DNA of 64,000 nt from Bifidobacterium aquikefiri (GTDB lineage Bacteria; Actinomycetota; Actinomycetes; Actinomycetales; Bifidobacteriaceae), in the NCBI RefSeq assembly GCF_002259795.1, contig NZ_MWXA01000005.1:558001-622000 (forward strand), written 5' to 3'. The notes under the pieces were generated by a model, which saw only the letters and a program-made list of their open reading frames with translations, was not told the DNA's origin and ran no database searches. The position numbers and the translations under genes are program-made. How positions within the stretch are numbered: position 1 is the stretch's first letter; every line of letters begins with the position of its first letter. Positions 40,990-50,096 of this stretch are shown in pieces.

Positions 40990-41217
40990 CGTGATCGTTC
41001 CTCCGTGTTGTTATTGGGCTTTGCAGCGCCGAGTGATGTGCCATGAACGACCAGTACGCCAAGCCACGTATACCAGACCCATACCGTAAGCGTGAAAAGC
41101 TCTGCCGTTATCAGGCTGCAAAGAGGTCGGGCGATGACCAGGCTGCTTTGGCGGTCTTGCCGCCGCTGCAGCAGATATAAAAGCGAGTATCCGTTGCCGA
41201 GCACTTCGTCGTGCCAT
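40986..41217 (-). pseudogene. Degraded small ORF upstream of the GH32 gene
   Basis: A well-placed AAAGGA precedes ATG 41217 (MARRSARQRILAFISAAAA), but that frame ends at 41011. A second minus frame over the same DNA encodes a plausible membrane helix (CSLITAELFTLTVWVWYTWLGVLVV) and ends with TGA at 40986, overlapping the GH32 start codon in the manner of a coupled upstream gene. Joining the two needs a frameshift near 41150. This could be the remnant of a transporter gene once co-transcribed with the hydrolase. I do not recognise the family. Confidence 0.3.
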
Positions 41218-41358
41218 GATCTTGTTCCTTTCATCCATGCTTCATCGTTTGTCGCATCGCCTTCTTCAATGCAACAAGCCCCCCCTACACCCCCGAGACC
41301 CGTAACCTTCATGGATCCCGATAGCATCTATGCTGGGATGCATGTTTCACCATAGTAC

Positions 41359-41386
41359 GTCAATCGTTTTACGTCAAACGATTGAC
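41359..41386. promoter_or_regulatory. LacI-type operator pair upstream of the GH32 operon
   Basis: GTCAATCGTTT (41359-41369) is a perfect 11-bp inverted repeat with AAACGATTGAC (41376-41386) across a 6-base spacer. Each half with the spacer also resembles a single 14-bp LacI site (GTCAAACGATTGAC). It lies between the minus-strand GH32 operon and the plus-strand glycerate kinase gene and could control either. Confidence 0.6.
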
Positions 41387-41556
41387 ACTATCGCTGTGTT
41401 GCCCCGGCATTTCATCGAAATCATGCCACATCACACCCTGCATTCACACGAAACGATGATGAATCTGCACCATCAAGCCATCGCTTCGCAGGCGGATAGG
41501 CAGTTACAATAAAGTCTGAACTGTGCTCGTATTTATTCAGGAATCGAAGGAAACAC

Positions 41557-42735
41557 ATGCGATATCTGCTTGCACCGGACTCATTCAAGGAAGCCGTCGA
41601 TGCCGTTGCCGTGGCCAAGGCCATGAGGCGTGGCGTTCTTGCAGGCGATGGTGCTGCAGAGACACGAATGCTGCCACTCTCTGACGGCGGAGAAGGCCTT
41701 GCCCTTGCCCTGGTGAGCGCAACGCATGGCATGCTCCGTCACGCGAGAGTCCATGATGCGTTGGGATACCCAATCGAAGCACAGTATGGATTCCTTGGGC
41801 ATGACAATCCCTTCGGGAACGTACGAACCGCAGTCATTGAGTTGGCAGCTGCCAGCGGTATCGAGAGGATACCGAAAGCACGCAGAGACCCGATGTCTGC
41901 ATCGAGTTTCGGCACCGGAGAACTCATCATGGCCGCAATCAATGCGGGAGCGCAAAGAATAATTCTTGGGCTTGGGGGCAGTGCCTCGACTGATGGTGGA
42001 GCAGGGATCGCAACCGCTTGTGGATACAGATTCCTTGACAAGCATGGCAAGCCTCTTGAGCAGGGCGGAGGCAGCCTCAGTCAACTGCATGCCATCGATG
42101 CCGGCCATCTCAATAGCACGGCTGCGAGCATCCCCATAGTCATCGCGAGTGATGTGACCAATCCACTGACTGGGCTTCACGGCGCTGCCCGAGTATTTGC
42201 CCCGCAGAAAGGCGCAAATGCGATGCAGGTTGACAAGCTTGACTCGGGATTGGCACAATTCTCCGCATGCATCGCATCATTCAATGGAGAAGACGTACGC
42301 GGCATTGCGGGAGCAGGAGCTGCCGGTGGCTCAGGTGCTGGCCTCCTAGGGCTCTTCAATGCGACCATCCAATCAGGCATAGCGCTTGTGCTCGATCTCG
42401 TCAATGGCCGTGAAGCATGCCAATGGGCTGATCTCGTCATCACTGGCGAAGGCTCGATCGACGCACAAACCCCGTATGGCAAGGTTCCCAGTGGTATAGC
42501 AAAGTTGGCGCAGACCGAGGGCAAACCTTGCATCGCAATCGGCGGTCGAATCAAGCTCGACACGGATGATAGGAAACGACTGCGCGATCAGGGAATTGTC
42601 GCAACCTTCGGCATCACACCGGGTCCTGCAGATTTCGAGTCATTGCTCGCAACAACCGAAGAGAACGTGGAAACAACCTGCGCCTCGATTGCATCGTTGC
42701 TCAAGACGCACCTGTGTGGGGCCTCAGGGGCTTGA
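41557..42735 (+). CDS. glxK: Glycerate kinase, class I (GlxK/GarK)
   Basis: Phosphorylates glycerate, feeding lower glycolysis. Family motifs: LLAPDSFKEAVDAVAVAKAM, LPLSDGGEGL, SSFGTGELIMAAINAGAQRIILGLGGSASTDGGAG, and GEGSIDAQTPYGKVPSGIAKLA. 392 residues, slightly long. ATG 41557 follows AAGGAAAC. The last six codons and the stop lie within the 3' end of the convergent tRNA gene, so the final residues (CGASGA) are dictated by tRNA sequence. Confidence 0.94.
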   Translation: MRYLLAPDSFKEAVDAVAVAKAMRRGVLAGDGAAETRMLPLSDGGEGLALALVSATHGMLRHARVHDALGYPIEAQYGFLGHDNPFGNVRTAVIELAAASGIERIPKARRDPMSASSFGTGELIMAAINAGAQRIILGLGGSASTDGGAGIATACGYRFLDKHGKPLEQGGGSLSQLHAIDAGHLNSTAASIPIVIASDVTNPLTGLHGAARVFAPQKGANAMQVDKLDSGLAQFSACIASFNGEDVRGIAGAGAAGGSGAGLLGLFNATIQSGIALVLDLVNGREACQWADLVITGEGSIDAQTPYGKVPSGIAKLAQTEGKPCIAIGGRIKLDTDDRKRLRDQGIVATFGITPGPADFESLLATTEENVETTCASIASLLKTHLCGASGA

Positions 42736-42790
42736 ACCCTGGACCGAACGATTATGAGTCGTTTGCTCTAACCGACTGAGCTAAGGCCCC
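42717..42790 (-). tRNA. tRNA with CAU anticodon (tRNA-Met, or tRNA-Ile2)
   Basis: The minus strand folds as a complete 74-nt cloverleaf: acceptor GGGGCCT/AGGCCCC, D stem GCTC/GAGC, anticodon stem AACGA/TCGTT with loop CTCATAA (anticodon CAT), T stem CAGGG/CCCTG with loop TTCAAGC, discriminator A. CCA is not encoded. It lacks initiator features (no C1-A72 type mismatch), so it is elongator Met or the lysidine-modified Ile isoacceptor; sequence alone does not decide. The 3' end overlaps glxK by 19 bases. Confidence 0.93.
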
Positions 42791-42949
42791 GCTGTGCCAA
42801 ATGCAAGTCTGCACTTGGCAACTTGCCTATACTACCAAAAACAAAGGAACTTTGATACCAGCAATGTCGTGAGCAGCAATACCCTCAGTCACACTGCTAC
42901 GAATAGAAAATCAGGAATGCCCTGACGATGTCTTGTGATTGTGCCGACC

Positions 42950-43489
42950 TCAGTGCCGATGCATCTTGGTAAAGGCTTTATTTGCGGGCGATTGCGCGAG
43001 CTTGCGCTTCCGCTTCGCCTCTATTGCCTTCGGGTGTTCCGGCCCCTCTCGAGGAGGCAGCTGGCACAGCCACTCACTCACCATGCCAACAATCATGTCG
43101 AGAATGGATACGACGGTGCAGATCGCACATTCGATGATCACCGTTCTGAAGTACGGAGCTTCAGCATGGGAAAGACTCATAATCAGTTGCATGCCGTACC
43201 AACCAGCCAAAGCCGCCCCAGCCAAGGCCAGTGCCTTGGAGATGACAAGGGTATTCACTGCACGAATTGGATCAAGATCGTCGCGGTCACCTTTGACATA
43301 GAGATGGACTTGATACGCCTCATAGAACACATATGCACCCAAAGCCACCAACAGCACCGGCACGACCCACGGTGCACCCATGAGAGAGAACTGGCTTGCC
43401 TGTGTCAATGCTGACATGGCGAACCCAGCGGCAGCTCCAACAATCACCGCTACAAGGTAATACCACCACGGCGTGCGTCTCGCCTTCAT
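42950..43489 (-). CDS. DUF3180 membrane protein
   Basis: 179 residues from ATG 43489 (MKARRTPWWYYLVAVIVGAAAG), which overlaps the stop of the folate gene by 4 bases. Four hydrophobic segments: about 9-32, 38-58, 86-105 and 118-140, then a basic tail. DUF3180 proteins are actinobacterial and habitually follow the folate genes; their function is unknown. Confidence 0.8.
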   Translation of the reverse strand: MKARRTPWWYYLVAVIVGAAAGFAMSALTQASQFSLMGAPWVVPVLLVALGAYVFYEAYQVHLYVKGDRDDLDPIRAVNTLVISKALALAGAALAGWYGMQLIMSLSHAEAPYFRTVIIECAICTVVSILDMIVGMVSEWLCQLPPREGPEHPKAIEAKRKRKLAQSPANKAFTKMHRH

Positions 43490-44607
43490 ACGGCACCTCC
43501 AAGAATCCACGTATCAGAAACCTTGATAATATTCTCTCGATTTGGTGCATCTCTCAACAGGCTCTCAAGCATCGTCGCCGTATCGACGGCATCCGGCTGT
43601 TGGATGGTTGCGTTCAGATCATTCCACGGAGCAAGTATTTCAGCATGGCTTGCAACGCTCGGCAGTACCGAACGCTGCTCCGCTTCTTTCTCGTGATGCC
43701 GTGAGCGCAAATCCAGCAGTGTCGCTCTCAAACACCGTGATTGATGCGATGAATCATCTCTCATCTCAGTGTATTGATTGTCTGAAGACTGATGCGCGTG
43801 TTCCAAAAGTGTCAGCGACGAGTGGATGTCGGCATTGTTCAATGACGTTTCTATCATCACGACAGCATTGAATGAGTCGTTATCGGTGATGGAGCCGCAT
43901 TGATACAGCGGAGAAATTCCGACAACCTGGTTGCCGGGAACGCTATCAATGGCGACGACTGCGGCTCGTAGCGTCGCCTGGGCATCTGCCGCCTGATCAT
44001 TGACGGTTGACGTTTGCAGGGCTATCAGGGCTTCACGGGTTTCAGGCTGGCTTGTCTCGGTTGATTGTGCAGATGCTTCCTGTTGGTCTGCATGGGCCGA
44101 TGCTGCTACGTGTGATGCCTGCGTATGGTGGGCATCCGATTGAGCAGCGAGGGAGTTTGAGCGTTTCGAGGTCAGTTTTTCGCCGAACTGTTCGTGATGC
44201 TCAGCTGCACAACGAATGGTGACGGAAACGTCATCGACATGAACTCCACGGATGCTTCGGGCCCGGTGAGCGGTGACTTCCACTTCGTGTATGAGATGGG
44301 AGAGCAACACGGCGTGTGCAACGTCATATGCGAGTGTTTCGAGTAGTCCACGTTCATCGCGTTCGATTACTGAGGCCACTCGATGCGCCAGCTGTTCATA
44401 ATCTACGGTTTGTGTGATATCCGATGATCTGCCTGCCTGCTGAAAGTCACATTGCATGACAAGATCGACGCTCACAGTGCTCTGACGATGACGAAGACCG
44501 GCATCGCTGTGGAACAAGTCATGGTTGTCATTCGCAGCAGACATTTCGTCTGTGGAATTCTTGCCATGCCGTTCCGGTCTGATACCGGTGAGCTTCATCA
44601 CATCCAT
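43486..44607 (-). CDS. FolB-FolK fusion (dihydroneopterin aldolase / HPPK), probably inactive
   Basis: Residues 1-130 align with FolB: MKLTGIRPERHG, ITQTVDYEQLAHRVASVIE, GLLETLAYDVAHAVL and VTAHRARSIRGVHVDDVSVTIR. The usual HHGVxxFERxxGQ loop is replaced by a longer unrelated stretch, and the catalytic Lys of the VHKPxAP motif is Arg. Residues 190-374 align with HPPK (VVGISPLYQCG, DSFNAVVMIETSL), but the GSNLGDR start motif is gone and the metal-binding LDLD is LDLR. Both halves lack residues needed for catalysis in known enzymes, yet the frame is open. Starts are ATG 44607 or 44598, right after ftsH. Confidence 0.75.
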   Translation of the reverse strand: MDVMKLTGIRPERHGKNSTDEMSAANDNHDLFHSDAGLRHRQSTVSVDLVMQCDFQQAGRSSDITQTVDYEQLAHRVASVIERDERGLLETLAYDVAHAVLLSHLIHEVEVTAHRARSIRGVHVDDVSVTIRCAAEHHEQFGEKLTSKRSNSLAAQSDAHHTQASHVAASAHADQQEASAQSTETSQPETREALIALQTSTVNDQAADAQATLRAAVVAIDSVPGNQVVGISPLYQCGSITDNDSFNAVVMIETSLNNADIHSSLTLLEHAHQSSDNQYTEMRDDSSHQSRCLRATLLDLRSRHHEKEAEQRSVLPSVASHAEILAPWNDLNATIQQPDAVDTATMLESLLRDAPNRENIIKVSDTWILGGAV

Positions 44608-44620
44608 CAATGATTACCGT

Positions 44621-46711
44621 TCACTCGCCTGTTTTCATGCCAATGCCACGTTTGAGTGACTCTGGAATTTCAACGGGTGGAATGTTTGAATCCGGGCGTG
44701 AGCTGTCCGAAAGCCAGACTTGACGTACCGGAGCCTTGACGATGGCCGAGAACACCTGCTTCAGCTCGCGCTCGTTCAGTGTCTCCTTGACCAGGAGTTG
44801 ACGCACGAGTTCATCGAGAATATGACGATTCTGGTTGATGATGTCCCATGCTTCGGAGTGTGCGCGCTCAACAAGCTTGCGCACTTCGTCGTCAATGATC
44901 TGAGCTGTCTCGTTCGAGTACTTGCGGGGCTGCAGACCATCCATGACGGTTGTCTGGTCGTCGTCATCATCGGCCCACTTGATGGCTCCAAGCTTTGCCG
45001 AGAATCCGAATTCCACAACCATCTTGCGGGCGATCTTCGTTGCCTTTTCGATATCGTTCGACGCGCCGGTCGTTGGATCGTGGAATACAATCTCCTCTGC
45101 CGTTCTTCCACCCATGGCGTATGCCATTTGATCGAGCAGCTCGTTACGTGATTGAGAGTAGCGATCCTCGGTTGGCATGACTGCCGTATACCCAAGTGCG
45201 CGGCCACGAGGAAGAATCGTGACCTTGGTGACTGGATCAGTATTGTGCAACGCCGCAGCCACCAATGCATGCCCGCCCTCGTGGTACGCCGTATTGCGCA
45301 GCTCGTTCAGGGCCATGCCCTTGGACTGACGTCGCGGTCCTGCCTGAACGCGATCGATGGCCTCGTCTATGGCGCGATTATCGATCAGCTGAGCATTTGA
45401 ACGCGCGGTAAGCAATGCAGCTTCGTTGAGGACGTTTGCCAGATCGGCACCGGTGAAGCCCGGAGTGCGTACTGCCACGATGTGCAGATCCACATCCGGC
45501 ACAAAAGGCTTGCCTTTGGCATGAACCTTCAGGATAGCCTCGCGGCCTTCCAGATCAGGAGCTTCGACACCCACCTGGCGGTCGAAACGACCTGGACGCA
45601 GCAGCGCGGGATCGAGCACATCCGGACGGTTGGTTGCCGCGATGATAATCAGATTCGTATCGTTGTTGAATCCATCCATCTCGACGAGCAACTGATTCAA
45701 TGTCTGCTCACGCTCGTCATGACCGCCGCCCATTCCTGAGCCACGACGACGACCTACGGCATCGATTTCATCAATGAAGATGATTGCCGGAGCGTTTTTC
45801 TTTGCTTCGTCAAACAGATCGCGAACGCGGGAAGCGCCAAGGCCTACGAACATTTCAACGAAGTCGGATCCAGCCATCGAATAGAATGGAACGCCCGCCT
45901 CGCCAGCAATCGCTCGTGCAAGAAGGGTCTTTCCTGTTCCTGGAGGACCGTACAGCAATACTCCTCGTGGAATTCTTGCCCCCAGAGCCTTGTATTTCGA
46001 TGGATCCTTGAGGAAGTCCTTGATTTCTTCAACCTCTTCAACGGCTGATTGTTCACCTGCAACATCTGAGAACTTTGTCTTCGGCGTCTCGCCATCCAGC
46101 AGACGACCAGCGTTCTTCTTGCCACCCATACCGAACAAGCCGCCACCTGACGATTGCATTCGGCTCATGAAGAACCAGAACAACCCAAGAATGATCAGCA
46201 ACGGCAGCATTGAGGTGATGAGATAGCTCAGAATGCTTGTCTGTGGAACAGTCGAGTTGTATCCCTTGGAAAGGCTGCTGTCCTCAACGGCCTTCACCAC
46301 CTGACCACCTTGTGCAAAGACATAGTAGAACTGAACGCTCTTGCCATAGTTTCGCATCCGGCCGTTACTAGGGTCTTTCTTGGTGAAATCGCTCTTCAAC
46401 TCAAGGGTGACGAGCTGTTTGGTTTCGGTGATTTCAGCATAATTTGCCTTGTTATCACGCAAAAGAGCGAGCCCATCCTTGGTATAGATGGTCTGCGTTC
46501 CATTCATGGAGAACAGTTGGAAGGCTGCAATGGCAAGCATTGCCAACACTACAATCCACACCCACGGCATCTGCCAGAACGGACGCTTGCCGCTCGATCC
46601 CGCATTGGGATCGTCCTGAGACTGATTGTTGAATGGGTTCATGCCGTTATTTGGCCTGTTGCCATTATTGCCTACTGGTGGGCGCCTTTGAGGACCCTGA
46701 GGATAGCTCAT
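44621..46711 (-). CDS. ftsH: ATP-dependent zinc metalloprotease FtsH
   Basis: Membrane-anchored AAA+ protease for quality control of membrane and regulatory proteins. Two N-terminal helices (about 50-70 and 165-188) flank an extracytoplasmic domain. Walker A GPPGTGKT, Walker [37 protein letters not shown], and the zinc site [11 protein letters not shown] are intact. 696 residues. Its ATG overlaps the hpt stop by 4 bases, so tilS-hpt-ftsH are coupled. Confidence 0.97.
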   Translation of the reverse strand: MSYPQGPQRRPPVGNNGNRPNNGMNPFNNQSQDDPNAGSSGKRPFWQMPWVWIVVLAMLAIAAFQLFSMNGTQTIYTKDGLALLRDNKANYAEITETKQLVTLELKSDFTKKDPSNGRMRNYGKSVQFYYVFAQGGQVVKAVEDSSLSKGYNSTVPQTSILSYLITSMLPLLIILGLFWFFMSRMQSSGGGLFGMGGKKNAGRLLDGETPKTKFSDVAGEQSAVEEVEEIKDFLKDPSKYKALGARIPRGVLLYGPPGTGKTLLARAIAGEAGVPFYSMAGSDFVEMFVGLGASRVRDLFDEAKKNAPAIIFIDEIDAVGRRRGSGMGGGHDEREQTLNQLLVEMDGFNNDTNLIIIAATNRPDVLDPALLRPGRFDRQVGVEAPDLEGREAILKVHAKGKPFVPDVDLHIVAVRTPGFTGADLANVLNEAALLTARSNAQLIDNRAIDEAIDRVQAGPRRQSKGMALNELRNTAYHEGGHALVAAALHNTDPVTKVTILPRGRALGYTAVMPTEDRYSQSRNELLDQMAYAMGGRTAEEIVFHDPTTGASNDIEKATKIARKMVVEFGFSAKLGAIKWADDDDDQTTVMDGLQPRKYSNETAQIIDDEVRKLVERAHSEAWDIINQNRHILDELVRQLLVKETLNERELKQVFSAIVKAPVRQVWLSDSSRPDSNIPPVEIPESLKRGIGMKTGE

Positions 46712-47280
46712 ACCTGTTCTCCTTGATACACCTCTGGTTTGAGGACTGCGATGGAATCCAAATTCCTATATTTCTCTCCGAAGTCCAAGCCAAATCCAAC
46801 TACGAATTCATCAGGAATGTCGTACCCACGGTACTTTACGTCAACTTCGACCTCGCGACGCGATGGCTTCTCCAAAAGCGCGAAAACTTCTACGGAAGCT
46901 GCGCCTCTGCGCTTCAAATCACCGATAAGCCATTTCAGTGTGTGCCCGGAATCAACAATATCTTCAACGATAAGTACATCTCGACCGGTAATGTCCGTAC
47001 TCAAATCCTGTCGAATGGTGATCGTCCCAGTTGATTTGGTGCCCAGGCCATAGGAAGAAAGGCTCATGAAATCCATCTCGACCGGGATGCTCAGCGCCTG
47101 AGAAAAAGCGGTGAGCGTGTTGACTGCCCCCTTCAACACAGCGACGAGCAGCAGGGATTTCCCCTGATAATCCTTGCTTACCCGCGCTGCCACCTCTTCA
47201 ATTTTGGATTCAATTTGCTCTTTCGAGACCAGTTCATGGTCAATATCGGATTTAATATCAGCGATTTGCATGTCCACCAT
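46708..47280 (-). CDS. hpt: Hypoxanthine phosphoribosyltransferase
   Basis: Salvages hypoxanthine and guanine to IMP and GMP. The PRPP-binding motif [17 protein letters not shown], plus [20 protein letters not shown] and [21 protein letters not shown], identify it. Start is probably ATG 47280 ([10 protein letters not shown]) or 47271; both overlap the 3' end of tilS, and longer starts have no homology. About 190 residues. The tilS-hpt-ftsH order is widely conserved. Confidence 0.94.
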   Translation of the reverse strand: MVDMQIADIKSDIDHELVSKEQIESKIEEVAARVSKDYQGKSLLLVAVLKGAVNTLTAFSQALSIPVEMDFMSLSSYGLGTKSTGTITIRQDLSTDITGRDVLIVEDIVDSGHTLKWLIGDLKRRGAASVEVFALLEKPSRREVEVDVKYRGYDIPDEFVVGFGLDFGEKYRNLDSIAVLKPEVYQGEQV

Positions 47281-48358
47281 CTTTGCATAGATGAATGACG
47301 TTATCCTGACGATTTGCTGAGAATCCAAGCGGAAGATTCACGCCACCCTGACCATGCCAGTGCACGATGAGCTGATCTACGGCCTCGATGTGGCGGCTGG
47401 AAACAGGGATTCCCATTCGATTCATCGCAATGACGATCACTCGTCTGCGCAGGGCGACATGCTGCTTCTCCAACTCCATGACATCGAGATCCAGCGTTTC
47501 CTGATTGCGCTCGTGCGATTCCTCAAGGATAGACGCCGCTGCCAAAGCCTTTCCCTGCGCGTCCAGACATTGCGCATCCTCGCTCGCCTGTTTCGTATTG
47601 CCAGCCAGAAGTGCAGCCACATCGCTTCCAACGAATTCATCGAGGAATGGCATCAGATCGTGGCGAATCCGGGAGCGAAGAGGATACTCAACGGGTAACC
47701 GCTGCAAGGTATCCATATCATCGCCATTCGTCGGATCATCCCACCATTCGATACCTGCGTCCTTGCAAATCTGCGTTGTGTCGCAACGACGCAAATTCAG
47801 CAGTGGACGCAGGAATGGGACATCAATCTTGGTCGAGACCGCGGGCATCCCCGCAATTGCCTGAGTACCGGCCGATCGCAGCAGACCCATGATAACCGTT
47901 TCGGCCTGATCATCCAGGGTATGCGCCAGCAACACAGCCGCTGCCTCCGTCTGCTTCGCATACTCGATGATGGCCGCATAACGCACCTCGCGAGCATCAG
48001 CTTCTTCTCCCGCGCCCGTCTTGCGGACCGTCACCGATCTGACGGCCACCGGACTCAAGCCCATGGAAAGGCACTGATCGGAAGCATGCTGCGCAACGAT
48101 ATCTGCATGCTCCTGCATGTTGTGATTGATCAGAATCGCCCCGCACCGCAGTCCCAGCATGGGGCAGACAATCGATGCACCATATGCGAGAGCGAGCGAA
48201 TCTCTCCCTCCCGAACATGCGACGAGGATGAGTGGCGCATCTTCAGCTGCCGCATGAAGACCATGCTGCGAAAAAATCTTGGATTGTCTATGAAACCCTT
48301 GCGATTCCAGTGATTTTCGCAGTTCACCAATCATTCGCTTCATGATTGCGGAATACAT
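47258..48358 (-). CDS. tilS: tRNA(Ile)-lysidine synthase
   Basis: Converts C34 of the CAU-anticodon tRNA-Ile to lysidine. The PP-loop motif ACSGGRDSLALA and the family pattern HNMQEHADIVAQHASDQC and LAHTLDDQAETVIMGLLRSAG are present, and the C-terminal half has the substrate-binding helical region. ATG 48358 (MYSAIMKRMIGELRK) is chosen since GGAGATGG precedes it; the upstream frame to 48472 enters a repeat element. 366 residues. Confidence 0.93.
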   Translation of the reverse strand: MYSAIMKRMIGELRKSLESQGFHRQSKIFSQHGLHAAAEDAPLILVACSGGRDSLALAYGASIVCPMLGLRCGAILINHNMQEHADIVAQHASDQCLSMGLSPVAVRSVTVRKTGAGEEADAREVRYAAIIEYAKQTEAAAVLLAHTLDDQAETVIMGLLRSAGTQAIAGMPAVSTKIDVPFLRPLLNLRRCDTTQICKDAGIEWWDDPTNGDDMDTLQRLPVEYPLRSRIRHDLMPFLDEFVGSDVAALLAGNTKQASEDAQCLDAQGKALAAASILEESHERNQETLDLDVMELEKQHVALRRRVIVIAMNRMGIPVSSRHIEAVDQLIVHWHGQGGVNLPLGFSANRQDNVIHLCKDGGHANR

Positions 48359-48435
48359 GAATCCATCTCCAACTCTTGCGGCGGATTCCCGAACGGTCTC
48401 GTTCTCAATGAAATGCGACCGGGAAACACCTGGAT

Positions 48436-48542
48436 TTCGAGTTTTGTTGCCTTTTTTCAGTATAAAGGTCAAGAATCGTTGAAAAATCGTTAAGGAAGGC
48501 CAAGAATGACCCCGTTCTTCTGAAAAGGCAACAAAACTCGAA
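48436..48542. repeat. Inverted-repeat element, subfamily B (copy B4)
   Basis: TTCGAGTTTTGTTGCCTTTT (48436-48455) is perfectly complementary to 48523-48542. AGTAT is at 48459-48463. Compared with B1, the arms have GTTG/CAAC for GTGG/CCAC, again compensated on both sides. Core about 51 bp, unrelated to the others. It lies between dacB and tilS, both on the minus strand. Confidence 0.85.
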
Positions 48543-48589
48543 TGTGTGAGGTGTCGTCCGTCGAAAGAGCGGGGAATCGAAGTAAAAAG

Positions 48590-50047
48590 TCACAATTTCG
48601 GCAATGCGGCAACGAATGCGTTCACGGCTTGCTCTGCGGACCACATGTTGTCACCATTGTTGATGATCACCGCGAAGGTGAGAGCACCACCATGGATTCT
48701 GGAAACATTTCCGGCCATTGCACTCACAGTTGAGAGCGTTCCTGTCTTGACACGAACCAGACCATTCATGGAATCGTCGGCGCTTCGACTTTTCGCCGTG
48801 CCAACGACACCAACGACAGAAAGCCCGTCGGCCTCCGCAACGGCAGAACCCCTGACAAGAAGCTTCTCCTGCACATCGGTCAAAGTGTTGACCGTCACCA
48901 TGGAACCCGGACTCAAACCCGAGCTGTCAGCCATGTGCAGACCGCTGGTGTCAATTGCGTCCTTCTTCAAGACAGATTGTGTGGCTGCCGTCGCTCCGGC
49001 AGTCGAATTGGCCTGATCCAGCTTCAATGCGAGCAGACGACCAAATAATTCTGCTTCAGTATTATCTGAATTACGGAGCATATACGCCATTATCTCGCTT
49101 AACTTTGCCGAGCTGACCGACGCTATAGGCGATGAGTTCGCTGGCGCATCCCCACTCGTGGCAGCACCATCAACCTTAATTCCTGCGGATGAAAGACTTG
49201 AGATGAAAGTCTTTGCAGTGTCCGCTGCCGTGGTCGTGGATCGGGTCGGATACACCTCGTCATTGTCTGGATTCGACGGCTTTGCCGTGCCGCTCCACTG
49301 CTTGCCTCCATCAACGGCCATGGAAGAGATGGGCGTGAAATAGCGCCATTCCGCATCATTTTGCTGTATTCCCGCAGGCATTCGTTCCGAACCGAACAGT
49401 GAATCATCGTATTTCAAAGTGACCTGCGATATTCCGCGCTGATGCAAAGCCTGCATGGTTCGAGACGCGAGCGTGGCCAACCCTGCTCGACCGTTGACAT
49501 GAGCGGTGTCGTTCTGCCCCGCCCCCAGCAACATGTCGCCACTGCCCTGCAATATCAGCTGGGGCGTGCCACCCTTCGGCTGTACGAGATAGACCTTCGT
49601 GTCCAGTGTTGAGCCCATATCCAAAGTCGATGCGGCAGCGAATGCCGTCAGCGTCTTCAGCGTCGAGGCCGGCTCGCGTGCGGTCGTTGCATTGAGTTGG
49701 GCGATTGTTGAACCTGATGAGTCACGAATGACCGCCGAAATATCGGAACCGACACCCTCGGCATTCTTCAAGGTGTTCACCAGATCCGAAGCCTGCTTGG
49801 AATTGATCGGCGTACCGGATTCAAGCTTGCCATCAAGCGTCGCAGCTGCATACGCCGTGCGAGTCTGAGGAGCTGAATAATGCGAGAAGGATGAATTGGT
49901 CAAGACTCCAGGAACCAGTCCAAAGATATCTCCGACGATATATGCCGCGGCGATCACGATGGTGATAAGGGCAGTCAACGTGATTCGCCATGCCGAGCGT
50001 CGTGGGTGCACTTGGGCTACAGAGCTACTCGTGCTGTGACCTAACAC
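48590..50047 (-). CDS. dacB: D-alanyl-D-alanine carboxypeptidase/endopeptidase (PBP4, family S13)
   Basis: Low-molecular-weight penicillin-binding protein that trims peptidoglycan peptides. An N-terminal membrane anchor (about 20-45) is followed by the S13 motifs: SxxK in PASTLKTL, SxN in LRNSDNTEAELF, and KTG in VRVKTGTLS. 485 residues. The order dacB-tilS-hpt-ftsH is standard in actinobacteria, though here element B4 is inserted between dacB and tilS. Confidence 0.93.
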   Translation of the reverse strand: MLGHSTSSSVAQVHPRRSAWRITLTALITIVIAAAYIVGDIFGLVPGVLTNSSFSHYSAPQTRTAYAAATLDGKLESGTPINSKQASDLVNTLKNAEGVGSDISAVIRDSSGSTIAQLNATTAREPASTLKTLTAFAAASTLDMGSTLDTKVYLVQPKGGTPQLILQGSGDMLLGAGQNDTAHVNGRAGLATLASRTMQALHQRGISQVTLKYDDSLFGSERMPAGIQQNDAEWRYFTPISSMAVDGGKQWSGTAKPSNPDNDEVYPTRSTTTAADTAKTFISSLSSAGIKVDGAATSGDAPANSSPIASVSSAKLSEIMAYMLRNSDNTEAELFGRLLALKLDQANSTAGATAATQSVLKKDAIDTSGLHMADSSGLSPGSMVTVNTLTDVQEKLLVRGSAVAEADGLSVVGVVGTAKSRSADDSMNGLVRVKTGTLSTVSAMAGNVSRIHGGALTFAVIINNGDNMWSAEQAVNAFVAALPKL

Positions 50048-50096
50048 CTAACCTCAATTCGTCTCGTGACCTGACCGCTTGTTCGACCATCATGAA

